Shown here one piece after another: positions 11,701 to 21,184 of a stretch of DNA of 43,382 nucleotides. The position numbers and the translations under genes were made by a program. Numbering within the stretch: position 1 is the stretch's first letter; each line of letters opens with the position of its first letter. The notes below the pieces were generated by a model that saw only the letters and a list, made by a program, of their open reading frames with translations, did not search any database and had not been told where the DNA came from. Source of the stretch: Tieghemiomyces parasiticus (lineage: Eukaryota; Kickxellomycota; Dimargaritomycetes; Dimargaritales; Dimargaritaceae); assembly GCA_027575765.1 (NCBI GenBank), contig JANBPT010000336.1:1-43382 (forward strand), read 5' to 3'.

Positions 11701-12861
11701 ATTAGCCTGCAATCGGTTAGCACCACCTCACGCCCGTCGGCCGCCGAGAGTGAGGGCGAAGCCTACCCGCTTTCGGTGCTGTCCAAGGCCTCGAAATATT
11801 TCCGCCGCCACCCGCCGCAGGGGCCCGCTGCCGGCAAGGAATCTTTCCAGACGTCAAGGTCGATCGATCATCCCATGTCGTTATCCAGTGGCAGCTCAAG
11901 CAGTGCCCGCGACGCTCTCGGAGGTCTGCGGCAACGGCGGCCCACGGTTGACATGGCATACGATATGGCACTCGACCACCCGGTGTGGCGAAAACCCCGG
12001 TCCAACCCGCCGCGACAGCTCAGTCCATCCGGTCACTTTCTGCCCCGACGGATCGCCCTCGGGAAGGCTCCTCCCCCGGTGCTGACCGACGTCCTCCAGC
12101 GCCTGCCCTCCACGCGGTCCTCAGATTCCCCCTGTCGGACTTCGCCCACCATGGCTCACCCGCTACTCGCGGAGCCGCTTATTGCCTTGCCCCAGGCTGA
12201 CCTGATTCCCCAGGAGGTTGCCGAGCCCACTGCGAAGTCTCAGGAAGAGAGGGAGACGGCTTCTGCTACACCGCTAGCAGCGGTGGAAGCCCTCCGAGCA
12301 GTCGAGGACGACGGGGCGACGGCCGTGGCCACCCCCCATAAATTGTCCAGATCGCTCCTCAAGCTTCGGGCCCAGGCCACTACCCCTAGTTCTACACCCC
12401 CGGCACCTTTGCCTACAGATCCGGACCTCTCGTCGGGCAGGCGGGTGCTGTTGGTAGAAGATAATCTCATCTGCCAACGGGTGACCGCCAAAATGCTCAA
12501 GAAGAATAACTTTGTGGTCGACATTGCCAACCATGGTCGGGAGGCGGTGGAGCTTATCCTCCAACACCGGTTGGTCGCCGAGTCGGATGACGCCCCGTCC
12601 AGCCCCTACGACGAATACTACGCTTGCGTGCTAATGGACGTGATTATGCCCATCATGGACGGTTGCGAGGCCGCCTCTGCTATTGTGGAACTTGGTTACA
12701 GTGGCCCCATCATCGCCCTCACGGCTAATTCTATTGAATCCGAACGCCGGCGGTGCCTCAAATCGGGCATGGCCGCCTTCGTTACCAAGCCCGTGCGCGA
12801 GAAAGACCTTATCGCCCTGGTACTCTCCGAAATCAGAGACTGGGAAGGCAGCGAAGAGTAG
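8761..12861 (+). CDS. Membrane CHASE-PAS hybrid histidine kinase with degenerate ATP-binding domain
   Basis: Single exon, 1366 aa, with an in-frame TAG just before the ATG. Order: low-complexity Ser/Pro-rich cytoplasmic N-terminus (1-170); transmembrane helix about 193-216; extracellular CHASE-like sensor (about 222-480); second helix about 489-511; PAS domain (about 540-672) ending in F-R-D-M-T-E-R; dimerisation/phosphoacceptor domain with H701 in C-H-E-I-R-N-P; a HATPase_c-like fold (about 800-930); a 300-residue Ser/Pro-rich linker; and a receiver domain (about 1226-1360) with acidic pair E1233-D1234, phospho-acceptor D1293 in L-M-D-V-I-M-P and K1343 in T-K-P. CHASE kinases resemble plant cytokinin receptors and are known from early-diverging fungi. 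The N-box Asn is replaced (Y823), the D-x-G-x-G of the G1 box reads T-T-T-A-L (858-862), and the G2 glycines are largely gone. It may therefore not bind ATP normally, and could relay phosphate only with a partner kinase. Confidence 0.93.
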   Translation: MSVAPHAGSPPSPGEARALRRAPTTPDQADDACNQTQADMLSMPSSITGTTTMSLTPAYSISNKHINRPYSPTKGAPTIAELTSAGPTGLFLAPSRAEEQPPVSEINWSNQFFNPTDAQVRYPQLGDSGAPLIPPARHSSTPAAFPSPLATHSGPSTPPVNAPAARWGSSPRSWLRTLRTYYLASWSAFCQHVLPGLIILLGIGISIVVFFVFVNSRRNGIINDFHWRSRERADTVINNFLTAQQASQGYYALVNSGAYVTNDLSNRYGQSALYNSNLFGLGINVIVPGSARTTFEQSRNLTLSQFDANLDTFVPRANANEYCVLVMTYPEAGITPVGFDIFSDPIRTQAVKQARSTLAPALTGPMTIYQTVNGVLVPVPDPVVSVFYPVYGNITATGRPATPSDVITVVGASYRLRTSFDQVLASFQDQPVLLQIWDVPTHQMLYHSDHLFNGTEWSDTTFDQKFTVLDRQWLVRSTVAKSALSKSVDATAIVLMIIMLLFAAVLAVILRMFTRRFFRARRTVHDQHVELGKSRFIGNLFSQQSEATLQAIADPLLALDCRGYVIGTNPHALDLTGYTRREMLGQSRRVAGRTSGRIHIRDLLVSLAECAFDEPCSFHHGAQPVRWGMRNVWVARKDGSRFEAEANFSQVIGDSHPQCLQVVVFRDMTERKAAKEAILEAKKQAERASQSKGAFLAFLCHEIRNPAHVILGYAEMLRSALGPQTREVQEDLLCIETAAQFMGVVVSDVLDLTHMSETSEGQVQLQQDTVQLPDFVRRCAKLQRGLADERGISLAIEVDDAVPPYFIFDRYRLSQVLIKLIIYTIEEGETGGAVEVSVHLVEWLDEANTRARLRFALTTTALIFSPAKLKSDEHIDKPFDLESNSLGAKFFSAGVSRALALTIVKMLGGQLVVDTAPDGRSRCYFDLALDIPDSHQLHELELPFSASPTPSVSDLPYPVRSTDLVGDPGSQPRPSFSGEQISLQSVSTTSRPSAAESEGEAYPLSVLSKASKYFRRHPPQGPAAGKESFQTSRSIDHPMSLSSGSSSSARDALGGLRQRRPTVDMAYDMALDHPVWRKPRSNPPRQLSPSGHFLPRRIALGKAPPPVLTDVLQRLPSTRSSDSPCRTSPTMAHPLLAEPLIALPQADLIPQEVAEPTAKSQEERETASATPLAAVEALRAVEDDGATAVATPHKLSRSLLKLRAQATTPSSTPPAPLPTDPDLSSGRRVLLVEDNLICQRVTAKMLKKNNFVVDIANHGREAVELILQHRLVAESDDAPSSPYDEYYACVLMDVIMPIMDGCEAASAIVELGYSGPIIALTANSIESERRRCLKSGMAAFVTKPVREKDLIALVLSEIRDWEGSEE

Positions 12862-15800
12862 CCTGCCAGTTTTATCCCCCTTGTGGTTTGTAATTACTTT
12901 GGTCCCAGGAGGGGGGAGGGCGGATCCCACCAAGGCCTGTATTCAATAGTTTCTACCTGATAGTCTATGGATTACCATTGTGCCGATCACGCCCACGTTC
13001 GTTGGGTTACTTACTCGGGCACCCCAGTCCCCCCCCCCTATCACCAGTCTCCAGTGTTCCAACGCAACTGCTGACCCGCAATCCCCAGTCGACCTTGAAC
13101 TACTGGCCCCTGAATATTTACTTTACTGCATCTCTCGTCCTCTGCTAACATACCCGTCGAGCGCTTGAAGCGGGGAGGTTTAAACCCTCCTCACCCAAAA
13201 CCTCTCATCCGCGCCTCCTTCTGTACAATATTATGCCCCGCGGTGGCCAGCCAATCAGCCAAGACCCCCCCCCCTCCCTCCCGCGTTACCCACTTTCTGC
13301 CTTAACTTCTCCATCGTGTGTTTCTAGAATAATTGCACTCCGAATTCATAGTCCCTTCACCCTTCTTTCACCACGACATTTTCCTACATAACTTCACTCC
13401 CTAATATCTCTTGCCATGGATACCCATGGCGTCTGGTTGACCTCCCCTCCCATCCATGGTCTGCTCACTTATTAGCCAGCACTTTATCATACCCATTAAG
13501 TTGTGCAACAATTTGTAATAGCTAGAAAGATTACTCCACTGTTGTATAAACCATATAAAAATTAGGTCGAAGAACGAATCGTTTTTATTGTACAAAGGTG
13601 GGGGTTCTTTTCCACGGCCTGAGTTAAGTGATGTTTATATTTTCGCTTACCGCTCGATACTCACGCCACTCCGAATGGCTTTGGACATTTGGTCCAATTG
13701 TGAATCATTCTCAATTTATGGATAAGCGAGTTAGGAAGGGCGGTCATGTAAGTTATTGGATTCATATTTCGAACAACGAAATGTTCCTCACCGAAATAGG
13801 AAGTGTAGAACCATCGAGTACCACATTCAGCACGTCTGACCGGTTCAGTAGCCCCTTCCACTTCAATCTATCCATCCAGGGAGGCAAATCATCTAAATCT
13901 TGGTCCGTAGCAGTCGTCGTTATTTAAGCCTTGTCAAGCCTAAAAGAAAAATAGATGCGTGAATTTCTTCTTGTTGCCACATTTAATTCCCCTTTCCATT
14001 TCACTCCCAATTTAGCTTTCGAGCTTTTTAACTAGTGGCGGATGCAAAAAATAAGGAAAAAAGATGGCGCCATCAGCTGATACTGATAATTCGCGTCGCT
14101 ACTGGTGAACCTCATGCCAGAAATAGGGGGTGTAGTGTGCTGAGTATGGGAAACCTAGAAGAGGCTTGGGGACGTGAAGGAAGCAGATAGGGTGAGGAAA
14201 AGGGGGAGGGGTGGTGCAGCTACTCACGTCGATTTGGACTCTGTCTAAGCTGCCTTCTCGCGGTTATGGTGATGTCGGCTGAGATACCAATAGCTATTTG
14301 GGTACTTGTCATTTTAGTACACGGCTTAATGGCATGGCCGCTAACCCTCACTTCAGGGGAAAATTATCAGAATGGATTCCTCTTATGGTCTACAGGTGCT
14401 TGTTCTTCCGTAGCCAAGTGTGAGTCAGGAGTTTGAAGTAAGTAGTCGACAGGCCCCCTAAAAAAAACTAATAATAATAATGCACTGAGCTTAAGCCAGG
14501 CTCATCGTGCAAGAGATTGTCACTGGGCTGACGCCCTCCTTACATATTATACTACTAGTTGGGTTGCACCCACGTCGGTATTAATAACCTGGCGATATTT
14601 TCCCTACGAAGTCTCCTACCTTCGTTTTGCTTTCCGTTGTAAATTCTTTTAAAGGAGCGGACGGCCTAACTCCAGATCTTCCTGGTCAACTGCCCCACTT
14701 GGTTGTATCAGCCTCAGTAGCGCGCCTGGGCTACCTAACGTTGCCAGAGAAGATTTATCTACCTCGTTAACGTCACTTCACGGAGATCGTAAGCATCGGT
14801 TTATTGCAAAGCGGTAGGTGGAATCAGTTACCACGCCCTGCTAATTCACACTACCCCTGGATGGTTTACCACACATCACTTAGTAGGGGAACTTCCGCCG
14901 GCCAGGTCTGACCGTTTCCTTTATCCTTCAATCCCTCTGTGGGCCTTTCAAGTTGCTCACCTGCCTCTAAATAGCCATAATACACTCTTACCGTGGCAGC
15001 CTACCCTGCTTTCGCCTAGTTTGCCTAGACGATTCACTCACGACGTCCGTGGCCACATGTCGCGCAGAATTGTTTGCGTTACGATATTGTGTATTCCAAG
15101 CCCGACAGCATCAACGTAGGCCGGACATCGTGCACCTCCGCGGGTTTTATCTAGTCCAGCAGAACATGATTGGATGGAAAAGCTTGTCAGCTATCCTGCC
15201 GTTTGATAACCGCACTCACTAGGAAGGGTGTGAAGGGGAGGGGTGCATATCTAAGAGAATCTGGGACTGAAGGATTAAGCCGAAGGCGATTGAGAAACAG
15301 CCACTATGGTGAGGTTGGGTTTAATATCAGCGTACTACCAGGCGTTAAGGCGGGTTATGCATCATTATAGCCACCATGGCCCCCTGCATCCTGCTTTAGT
15401 CCTGTTGACGCACTGCAACCGGTTTAGGCGGCCATCATGCCAGTACGGATGGCTCCCAACGTGCCCCAGGATCCGTTCAGTGCTGCTCACCCTTTTCTCC
15501 CTCATCTTGTACAGGAGTCTGAGAGGTCGGCCCTGGTACAAATCGCATCACGCCAAGGTAGTCCCTTGGATGATTAGCACACTAGTCCTCTCCACGGTAT
15601 AACCATATCCGCACCTTTAGCTGCATGCGGTGGAAATATAAATGTGCGAGGTCTTGGCCCCCGAGTCTCACCTTAAACTCTACCGCTTTCTCCGCACTGC
15701 CACCCTATCCTCGCCTGGAACTTGTCAATATAGCCCTAGTGTTCATTCGGTTAAACCTGCTCCGGGCTGCGTCACTTAGGTTTCGCTCGGCACGTGTAAG

Positions 15801-16070
15801 GTGGTTGGCCTGCCTACGTAGGTTGGACTAACGGCCAGCAGCCTTCATCTTCGACCCATGGTTAATATGCCACTACGTGGAACAACGCAACCTGAAGCCC
15901 CCTTGACACTGGCCCTTCTTTTCATGACCTAGGCTCTAATTTTGGACACGCTCCGTAATCGGGGGTTGATTATCTAATTTTTGTTCCTCTGCGACAGCAA
16001 GGCCGTTTCGCCATATTGCTCTCGGACCACAAGTATTGCACACGCCTCCCAAGGTTCCGAGTACTCGCCA
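12862..16070. other. 3.2-kb intergenic region, no gene recognised
   Basis: The first 500 bp after the kinase stop are C-rich, with runs of eight or more C near 13028-13037 and 13266-13275. From 13.5 to about 14.1 kb the DNA turns AT-rich and holds a 99-codon ORF (13628-13927) that resembles nothing I know. The stretch 14.1-16.0 kb is of mixed composition, with short ORFs only and a short TAA-type run near 14469-14480. It may contain decayed mobile DNA, but I see no terminal repeats or recognisable transposase or reverse transcriptase motif. Confidence 0.5.
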
Positions 16071-17408
16071 ATGGACTTCCCCTATATCCGAGCTTGGGTC
16101 GCGGCCATCCTCGGTGCCTGCCTTTTCAGTTTGGTTGCGACCCACCCTGGTGGCGGCCAGTCAGAGGGAGAAATTGACTTCGCACCGCGTGCCGGCCTGC
16201 GCCACCATCCCCGTCCCTTTCCGCTCGGCCCGGACGAACCACGGCCCTCGTATTACCTCTACGTCTGGTGTAGCCCGGACGATGCAGCAGCCCCAGACTT
16301 TGTCGCCACGTTCGCTGCCACCAGTCTGCGTGACGGACAACCACCCATCTACCTAGGCCGCACCGTCATCCCTACTCGTGGCAACGAGGCCCACCATGTC
16401 AGCGTGAGCCGAGACGGGCGAATCCTTTTCGCAGGCGGTCTTCTGTCCTTTCGCCACGACCAGGACTCCAACTTCTTTTTTGACCTTCGTAATCCAGCGA
16501 GGCCACGGTACCTACGTAGCTCCCGGCCCCGGAACAGCGTTGCCACCGACGCTGCCTATTCCCTGGCCAACGGTGGGTTCTTGGTGACCATGATGGGCGG
16601 CAGAGATAGTGGAGGTGGAGGTCGTGTGGTCGAGTACGACGCGCAGCTGAATCTGGTAGGTGAGTACCCACGCCGCGCCCACGACGTACCCGCCGGATTC
16701 CACCCGCACGGTCTGGCTGTGGATGAGGCCCACAACCTGATGATAACCAGCGACTACGTCGATCCACATTCCACCCTCCACCCAACGGCGGGCGTGCTGA
16801 CCGGTAATACGGTACGGGTGTGGGACTTTGCCGCGCGACGGATCACCCATACCCTAGTGGTAAATGCCACGGTCCAGGGGGTCATGGATGTAGCCTTAGT
16901 GGGGACGACCCACGACTGCCCCGGTTGCGTTATTGCCAGTAGCGCTAGTGACGGTAGACTATACCTTGTCGATCCTCTGCGTGGCCACACACAGGTGGCC
17001 TTCGACTCGGGTATCACTGGGGCCGGGTTCCACGTAATCATGACTAACCGTCGTCGCGACCGCCTATGGGTTACCGCGGCCTTAACCGGAGCCATCTACA
17101 TGCTGGATGTCAGCGATCCTTACAACGTCCGATTCCTGTCGGTTCTCCGGATGGGCGCCACCGCCACTCCGCATTTCATTACCCTCAGTCCCGACGAGGC
17201 CACCCTCGTTGTCTCGGATTACTTTGTGGACCAGCATGACTTTGGCGTGGTACGATGCCCGGGAGATAAAGTCGTTCATTTCGTCGCCCTGGGTACTTCG
17301 AGTATGGAAGTGATTTCGGCAATGGACCTTGACTTTAGGACCTTGTTTCCTGACCTGGGAGTCGTCAATCCTCACGGTATGGCCTTGGTTCCGACTTCAA
17401 TCGAGTAA
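16071..17408 (+). CDS. Secreted selenium-binding-protein-like (SBP56/methanethiol oxidase fold) beta-propeller
   Basis: 445 aa, one exon. The frame is open from 15981, but the second ATG (16071) is chosen because it places a signal peptide at the N-terminus (hydrophobic core about residues 8-24, then T-H-P-G-G-G). The body follows the SBP56/SELENBP1 layout: Y-x-W-C-S-P near the start, E-A-H-H (H108, H109), D-L-R-N-P-A-R-P-R in a first blade, V-E-Y-D plus G-F-H-P-H-G (H211, H213), N-L-M-I-T-S-D-Y, V-R-V-W-D-F, L-D-V-S-D-P-Y-N-V-R, and V-N-P-H-G-M-A-L at the end. Family members are seven-bladed propellers; bacterial and human relatives oxidise methanethiol. The cysteine pair region (C-S-S-C in SELENBP1) is absent here, while a C-P-G-C sits at 283-286. 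Activity is therefore unproven. Its extracellular location is inferred from the signal peptide. It is convergent with the gene at 17972. Confidence 0.82.
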   Translation: MDFPYIRAWVAAILGACLFSLVATHPGGGQSEGEIDFAPRAGLRHHPRPFPLGPDEPRPSYYLYVWCSPDDAAAPDFVATFAATSLRDGQPPIYLGRTVIPTRGNEAHHVSVSRDGRILFAGGLLSFRHDQDSNFFFDLRNPARPRYLRSSRPRNSVATDAAYSLANGGFLVTMMGGRDSGGGGRVVEYDAQLNLVGEYPRRAHDVPAGFHPHGLAVDEAHNLMITSDYVDPHSTLHPTAGVLTGNTVRVWDFAARRITHTLVVNATVQGVMDVALVGTTHDCPGCVIASSASDGRLYLVDPLRGHTQVAFDSGITGAGFHVIMTNRRRDRLWVTAALTGAIYMLDVSDPYNVRFLSVLRMGATATPHFITLSPDEATLVVSDYFVDQHDFGVVRCPGDKVVHFVALGTSSMEVISAMDLDFRTLFPDLGVVNPHGMALVPTSIE

Positions 17409-17971
17409 TTCATTAGACCACAGCGTTTGGTATACCCTGATTGGATACTTCCCCACGATATTCAACTGGGTGGATTTCCTGGCTTGACCTGCTGGTCCAA
17501 ATCATCCTGCTCCATGATTAAGGACTTCCAGGATCAGGGACAATAAAATCACGTTACGACAGTGGCATCAATAGCGATACAATTAGGTAATGTGATGGTC
17601 CGCCAAGGTACCATTCAAGGAACAAAACCGACCGAGTTGTCTCATCTGAGTATCCATTTGGTGTGGTCTAGTCCTACCCTCCCTATCGAATTTACATTTG
17701 ATATGTAGCCAATATTCATAGCAGCGAGTGTATTCGTAATTAATTATAGGATGCGCAGCGAAGAGGCAAGGTATAGATAAAGTGGCGGAAGGCGGGGAAC
17801 TAGCCTGATCGAGCCAACTGGATTAGATGCGTAACAGGTAGTATTGGCAAGTCGCAGTGCAGTCGGAGACTGAGCTAATAAAGGGCGGACGGAAAGCTAC
17901 TCGACTATTCAGTAAATGACTCAGCGTTAAAAGCAAGGGTCATGGCAGTTGTCAGCGTGTAGCTAAGCGGA
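17409..17971. other. Intergenic region between convergent genes
   Basis: 563 bp between two stop codons. It contains AATAAA on the + strand at 17542-17547 and again at 17877-17882. No ORF or clear minus-strand AATAAA is seen. Confidence 0.6.
17542..17547 (+). terminator. Poly(A) signal AATAAA of the SBP-like gene
   Basis: AATAAA lies 134 nt after the stop at 17408, on the coding strand. The placement resembles that of the other signals in this window. Confidence 0.5.
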
Positions 17972-19114
17972 TCACTGTGGCGGTAGCGACGCTGACGACG
18001 ACTTTGGGCGTACAGAATTTATCATCGAGTGCAGCCGGGCCATGGCGGCTTGGTCGCCATTGTTGCTCACGGCCGAGAGAAGGGCCTCCCAGTATCCGTC
18101 AACAAACCAAGCGAGTTTGATGAGCCGGATAATCTTGGGCTGTATTTCCTCATACAGTTCCATGACGTACTGCCGACGGGCCTGGCTCTTGTAGAGTGAT
18201 TTGTGGTCCGAAATATAATTCCGAAATAATTCCGTGTTGGCGTCGTTACGGTCGTTGGCTTCTCCCCGGGTTATGCCGTAGTTTCCCCACGTGGCATAAA
18301 GCCTCTCCTCTTGGGCATCTGAGCCTATTGCCGGTGCCATACCTTGATGAAATACGGTGCATGTGAACGTTTCAAAGTCGGGGATCTTCAAGGATCGCGG
18401 GTCGAAAGCGATTCCGGCCTTTTTAATCCAGTCCTCGCCGTGGTCGAAGTGCCACTGGTAGACATACATGGTGTCATTGAATCTGGCAGCTGCTTTCGGC
18501 AATTCGGCCAGCACCAAGATGTGCTTGGTAGTAAAGCTGGACATACGGCCGGCCACAAGTCGCTCGCTCAGGGCTGCCACATCGTCCGCGGGCCATTGGC
18601 CGGTTTCCTGGGCGTCGATTGTGGTCCAAAAATTTGGAACGGAGGCGAAGGCAGTGTGCAGGTTGATGTACGTTGCGTGGAATAGATCTTGGAGCGGTTG
18701 AGTTGTTTTAAAGTCGGTGTCCAGAGTCTCGAACATCATGTCGAAGGCAGTCACGCGGTCCAACGAGGTGTTCTCGGCGATCTTCCTGAGAGTAGTACAT
18801 ATGTTTCTGTTGGCTTTATGACGGTCGAGGAGCGAAGCATCTTCGATAAACTGGTTGGCGAGCTGCGAAAACTCCAGAAGGGGGTCCACTCTGTCGGTAG
18901 GTTTGCGGCTTGCCGTATCGGGATTACTATTCATCAAGACAGGGCTGCCCGGGTGCGAAGCACTCGCGTCCCCTGACTCAAGTTGATAAACGGAAGTCGG
19001 TTGATTGTCTGTACTGCTCTTGTCGGCCTCGCTGCCGTAGGCGCAGGCCGATAACCGGATGGTGCATAGCCATAGTGCGGGGACTAGGCGGCACATGCAA
19101 CGTTTGAGTAACAT
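17972..19114 (-). CDS. Orphan secreted protein of unknown function
   Basis: 380 aa from the ATG at 19114; the frame stays open up to another ATG at 19162. The inner start is preferred because it opens directly on a signal peptide: basic M-L-L-K-R-C, a hydrophobic stretch with L-V-P-A-L-W-L-C, and probable cleavage near S-A-C-A-Y-G. Then come a Ser/Asp/Pro-rich segment (about 30-75) and a mostly helical, charged body, with W-P-A-D-D-V-A-A-L near the middle, Y-V-Y-Q-W-H-F-D-H-G about 60% along and a C-terminal W-F-V-D-G-Y-W-E-A-L-L. I do not recognise the family. The absence of any enzyme motif, the signal peptide and the next-door secreted propeller suggest an extracellular or wall-associated role, which is inference only. 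Single exon, convergent with 16071-17408. The ORF is long and coherent, so a real gene is likely. Confidence 0.72.
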   Translation of the reverse strand: MLLKRCMCRLVPALWLCTIRLSACAYGSEADKSSTDNQPTSVYQLESGDASASHPGSPVLMNSNPDTASRKPTDRVDPLLEFSQLANQFIEDASLLDRHKANRNICTTLRKIAENTSLDRVTAFDMMFETLDTDFKTTQPLQDLFHATYINLHTAFASVPNFWTTIDAQETGQWPADDVAALSERLVAGRMSSFTTKHILVLAELPKAAARFNDTMYVYQWHFDHGEDWIKKAGIAFDPRSLKIPDFETFTCTVFHQGMAPAIGSDAQEERLYATWGNYGITRGEANDRNDANTELFRNYISDHKSLYKSQARRQYVMELYEEIQPKIIRLIKLAWFVDGYWEALLSAVSNNGDQAAMARLHSMINSVRPKSSSASLPPQ

Positions 19115-21184
19115 TACGGCGGTGTTGCGAATAGAAGTGACAGGAGAGTGGCCTATCAACAAAGCCGTAGTAGTAGGCGAAGGATGGCGAGGACGCAGAG
19201 GGTGGGGGGTAGACGAAACTCCCTGTGGGCACGGCGGTGGTGATAGTGTCTAACAAAGAAGGCACTGGTTATCGCGCGAACAGCCGAGAGGGGGGAGAAG
19301 GATAAAACTTTACGCTGGCAACGGTGGAATAAAAAACAGTACGCGCGACAACCACTTGAATTAAAGTGAAGAAGGAAAACGGTGCCAGGACTAGGTCAGG
19401 TGGGCCGCGCTAGCTATATATATATATATATATATATGTCCCCGACGTAATTGATCTGGTGGCGTGCTTGCCGCTGGGCTATAGTGGCACGCAAAAACAG
19501 AAATACCAGGCTTAAGCCCTTTATCAGGATCAAACAAGTTGGGGTTAGAAGGGGGCGGCAGAAAGGAGGGGGTCTACTGGGTGTGTGGAAATACCGGGTG
19601 GAACGGCGGAGGGCCGCCACTTCGCTTGTTGAAGAGGAGAAAAATAAGCAGGGACCGAGGGCCATGGAATCCACCTCCGCCTTGCACCCAGCGTTGCACT
19701 GAAGGGTTGTACAGCGTCTCGCCAGCTTGAAATGGTCGATCTGACCTCCCCGCAGCCTGGCTTCCAAATACCACACCAAAAACAATCCTCCCCCGTTCGG
19801 CTGATGAGCCAATCATGCTTGTTGGCCATGTTCACCTCGAAGCACCTACTCTAATGAGAGGTCCCCATCAAGACAGCAGGCAGGCGTCGTCGTCCGCGGT
19901 AGGGTGGTTAGTTTCGAGGCCGCATCGGACAGACTTAGCCACAATCGCCGACCTGGTCTACTGGTAGGGGGGTGTGGTGTGTTACCGATCAGATGCGCCA
20001 CTGGGTTTCCTTAGGTCACGCCGCCCAGCGCTTGACACGACCTGCCTGGATTTAATTCTTCAGCGCCGTCAGCCAGTGGCTAGCACGGCCGCACTGCCGT
20101 TTACCAGTGCGTCATGCGCTAGGCCATCGTGTCTGCGTATAGCCGAGAGGCATGACACCCCCGTTCCCCGCTTCATTGTCGGCTGGTGGGAGTATAGCCT
20201 AAGCTATGAGGCGCAGTGCATTGGGCCAACCTAGCCCTGTTAATCAATAATAACGATGACGTGGTTGGTCGTTTGATGAGCTCGAGGGAATGAGGTATCA
20301 GTCGGGAGGATGGAAGTGGCGGCGCCACAATAGAGACGCTATTGAGCAGACGTCGATGTGCGCTTAAGCGGCCTGCAGACTAAGGTTGGTGTGGGGAGGA
20401 GGCGGGGGGTAGAGGACGATGGTCCAGTTACCGTTTGCGATAGGCTACAGGAGGGCTGTCGGTACCACCCGAAGGGTGCCTCACCTACCGGTGTGAGGAT
20501 ATCATAGAGTCACCGTATATTCAAACACCCACTCAATCGACCACGGCATGGATAGCTGGCTACCAGCCAGATGGACCTCCCCCCCTCCTTGGCCTTTACT
20601 TGTCACATACCGCCCAAGGGCTGTAAGCAGCGAGCCCCAGGATCTTTCATGAGGCTGTAGGGCCTAGACATCAGCCGCCGTGTTTATGTCTCAGCCACTA
20701 GCTTACCACTGGTAGACCCCCAGCGAATGGGATCCGTTGGCTTTCAACCCTAGTAAAGAAATCGAGGTAATAGTGGCCTCCCACTCCCCCCCCGCCGCGC
20801 ACGTATATGCCTATCGACCTTCGGAGCTTTAAGGGTTGCCGCAGCCGTTGCTGGTTATGGAAATAATATCACATGACACAAGCTACGAAACGTAGTGACT
20901 TGGCCAAGGCGGTAACAGTGTCAAGGCTATGATGCCTCCGACCGTGATTCCTGGACGATTGAAGCTCGGCGACATTGCGTCTATAGTCAGCAATGAGGGT
21001 TCCGTTCCACATTCGGCCTACAGTCGTCGTTACTTTCCTCTGTCACCCTGCGATGGGTCACCCGTCGGCGCGCTCACCCCTCCCATCGTAACGGCGGGCC
21101 CTTCCACAGCCTATCTCATTAACCTTCCCGACCACATCTCTCGCAGCCCATACGCGCTCTCTTTTCTGACCCTCACCGTCCGCC
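19115..21184. other. 2.1-kb divergent intergenic region (secreted protein / tfb2 promoters)
   Basis: It holds the upstream regions of the minus-strand secreted protein and the plus-strand tfb2. Apart from a TA microsatellite at 19415-19437, nothing but short ORFs is seen. The last 180 bp before tfb2 are pyrimidine-rich on the + strand, as before most + strand genes here. Confidence 0.5.
19415..19437. repeat. (TA)n microsatellite
   Basis: An uninterrupted 23-nt alternation of T and A, about 300 bp upstream of the minus-strand secreted protein gene. It may be promoter-associated or simply polymorphic. Confidence 0.95.

Noticed and set aside
13028..13275. C-runs as part of a telomere or rDNA boundary
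   Set aside because: Isolated homopolymer runs without a repeated telomeric unit or rRNA sequence.
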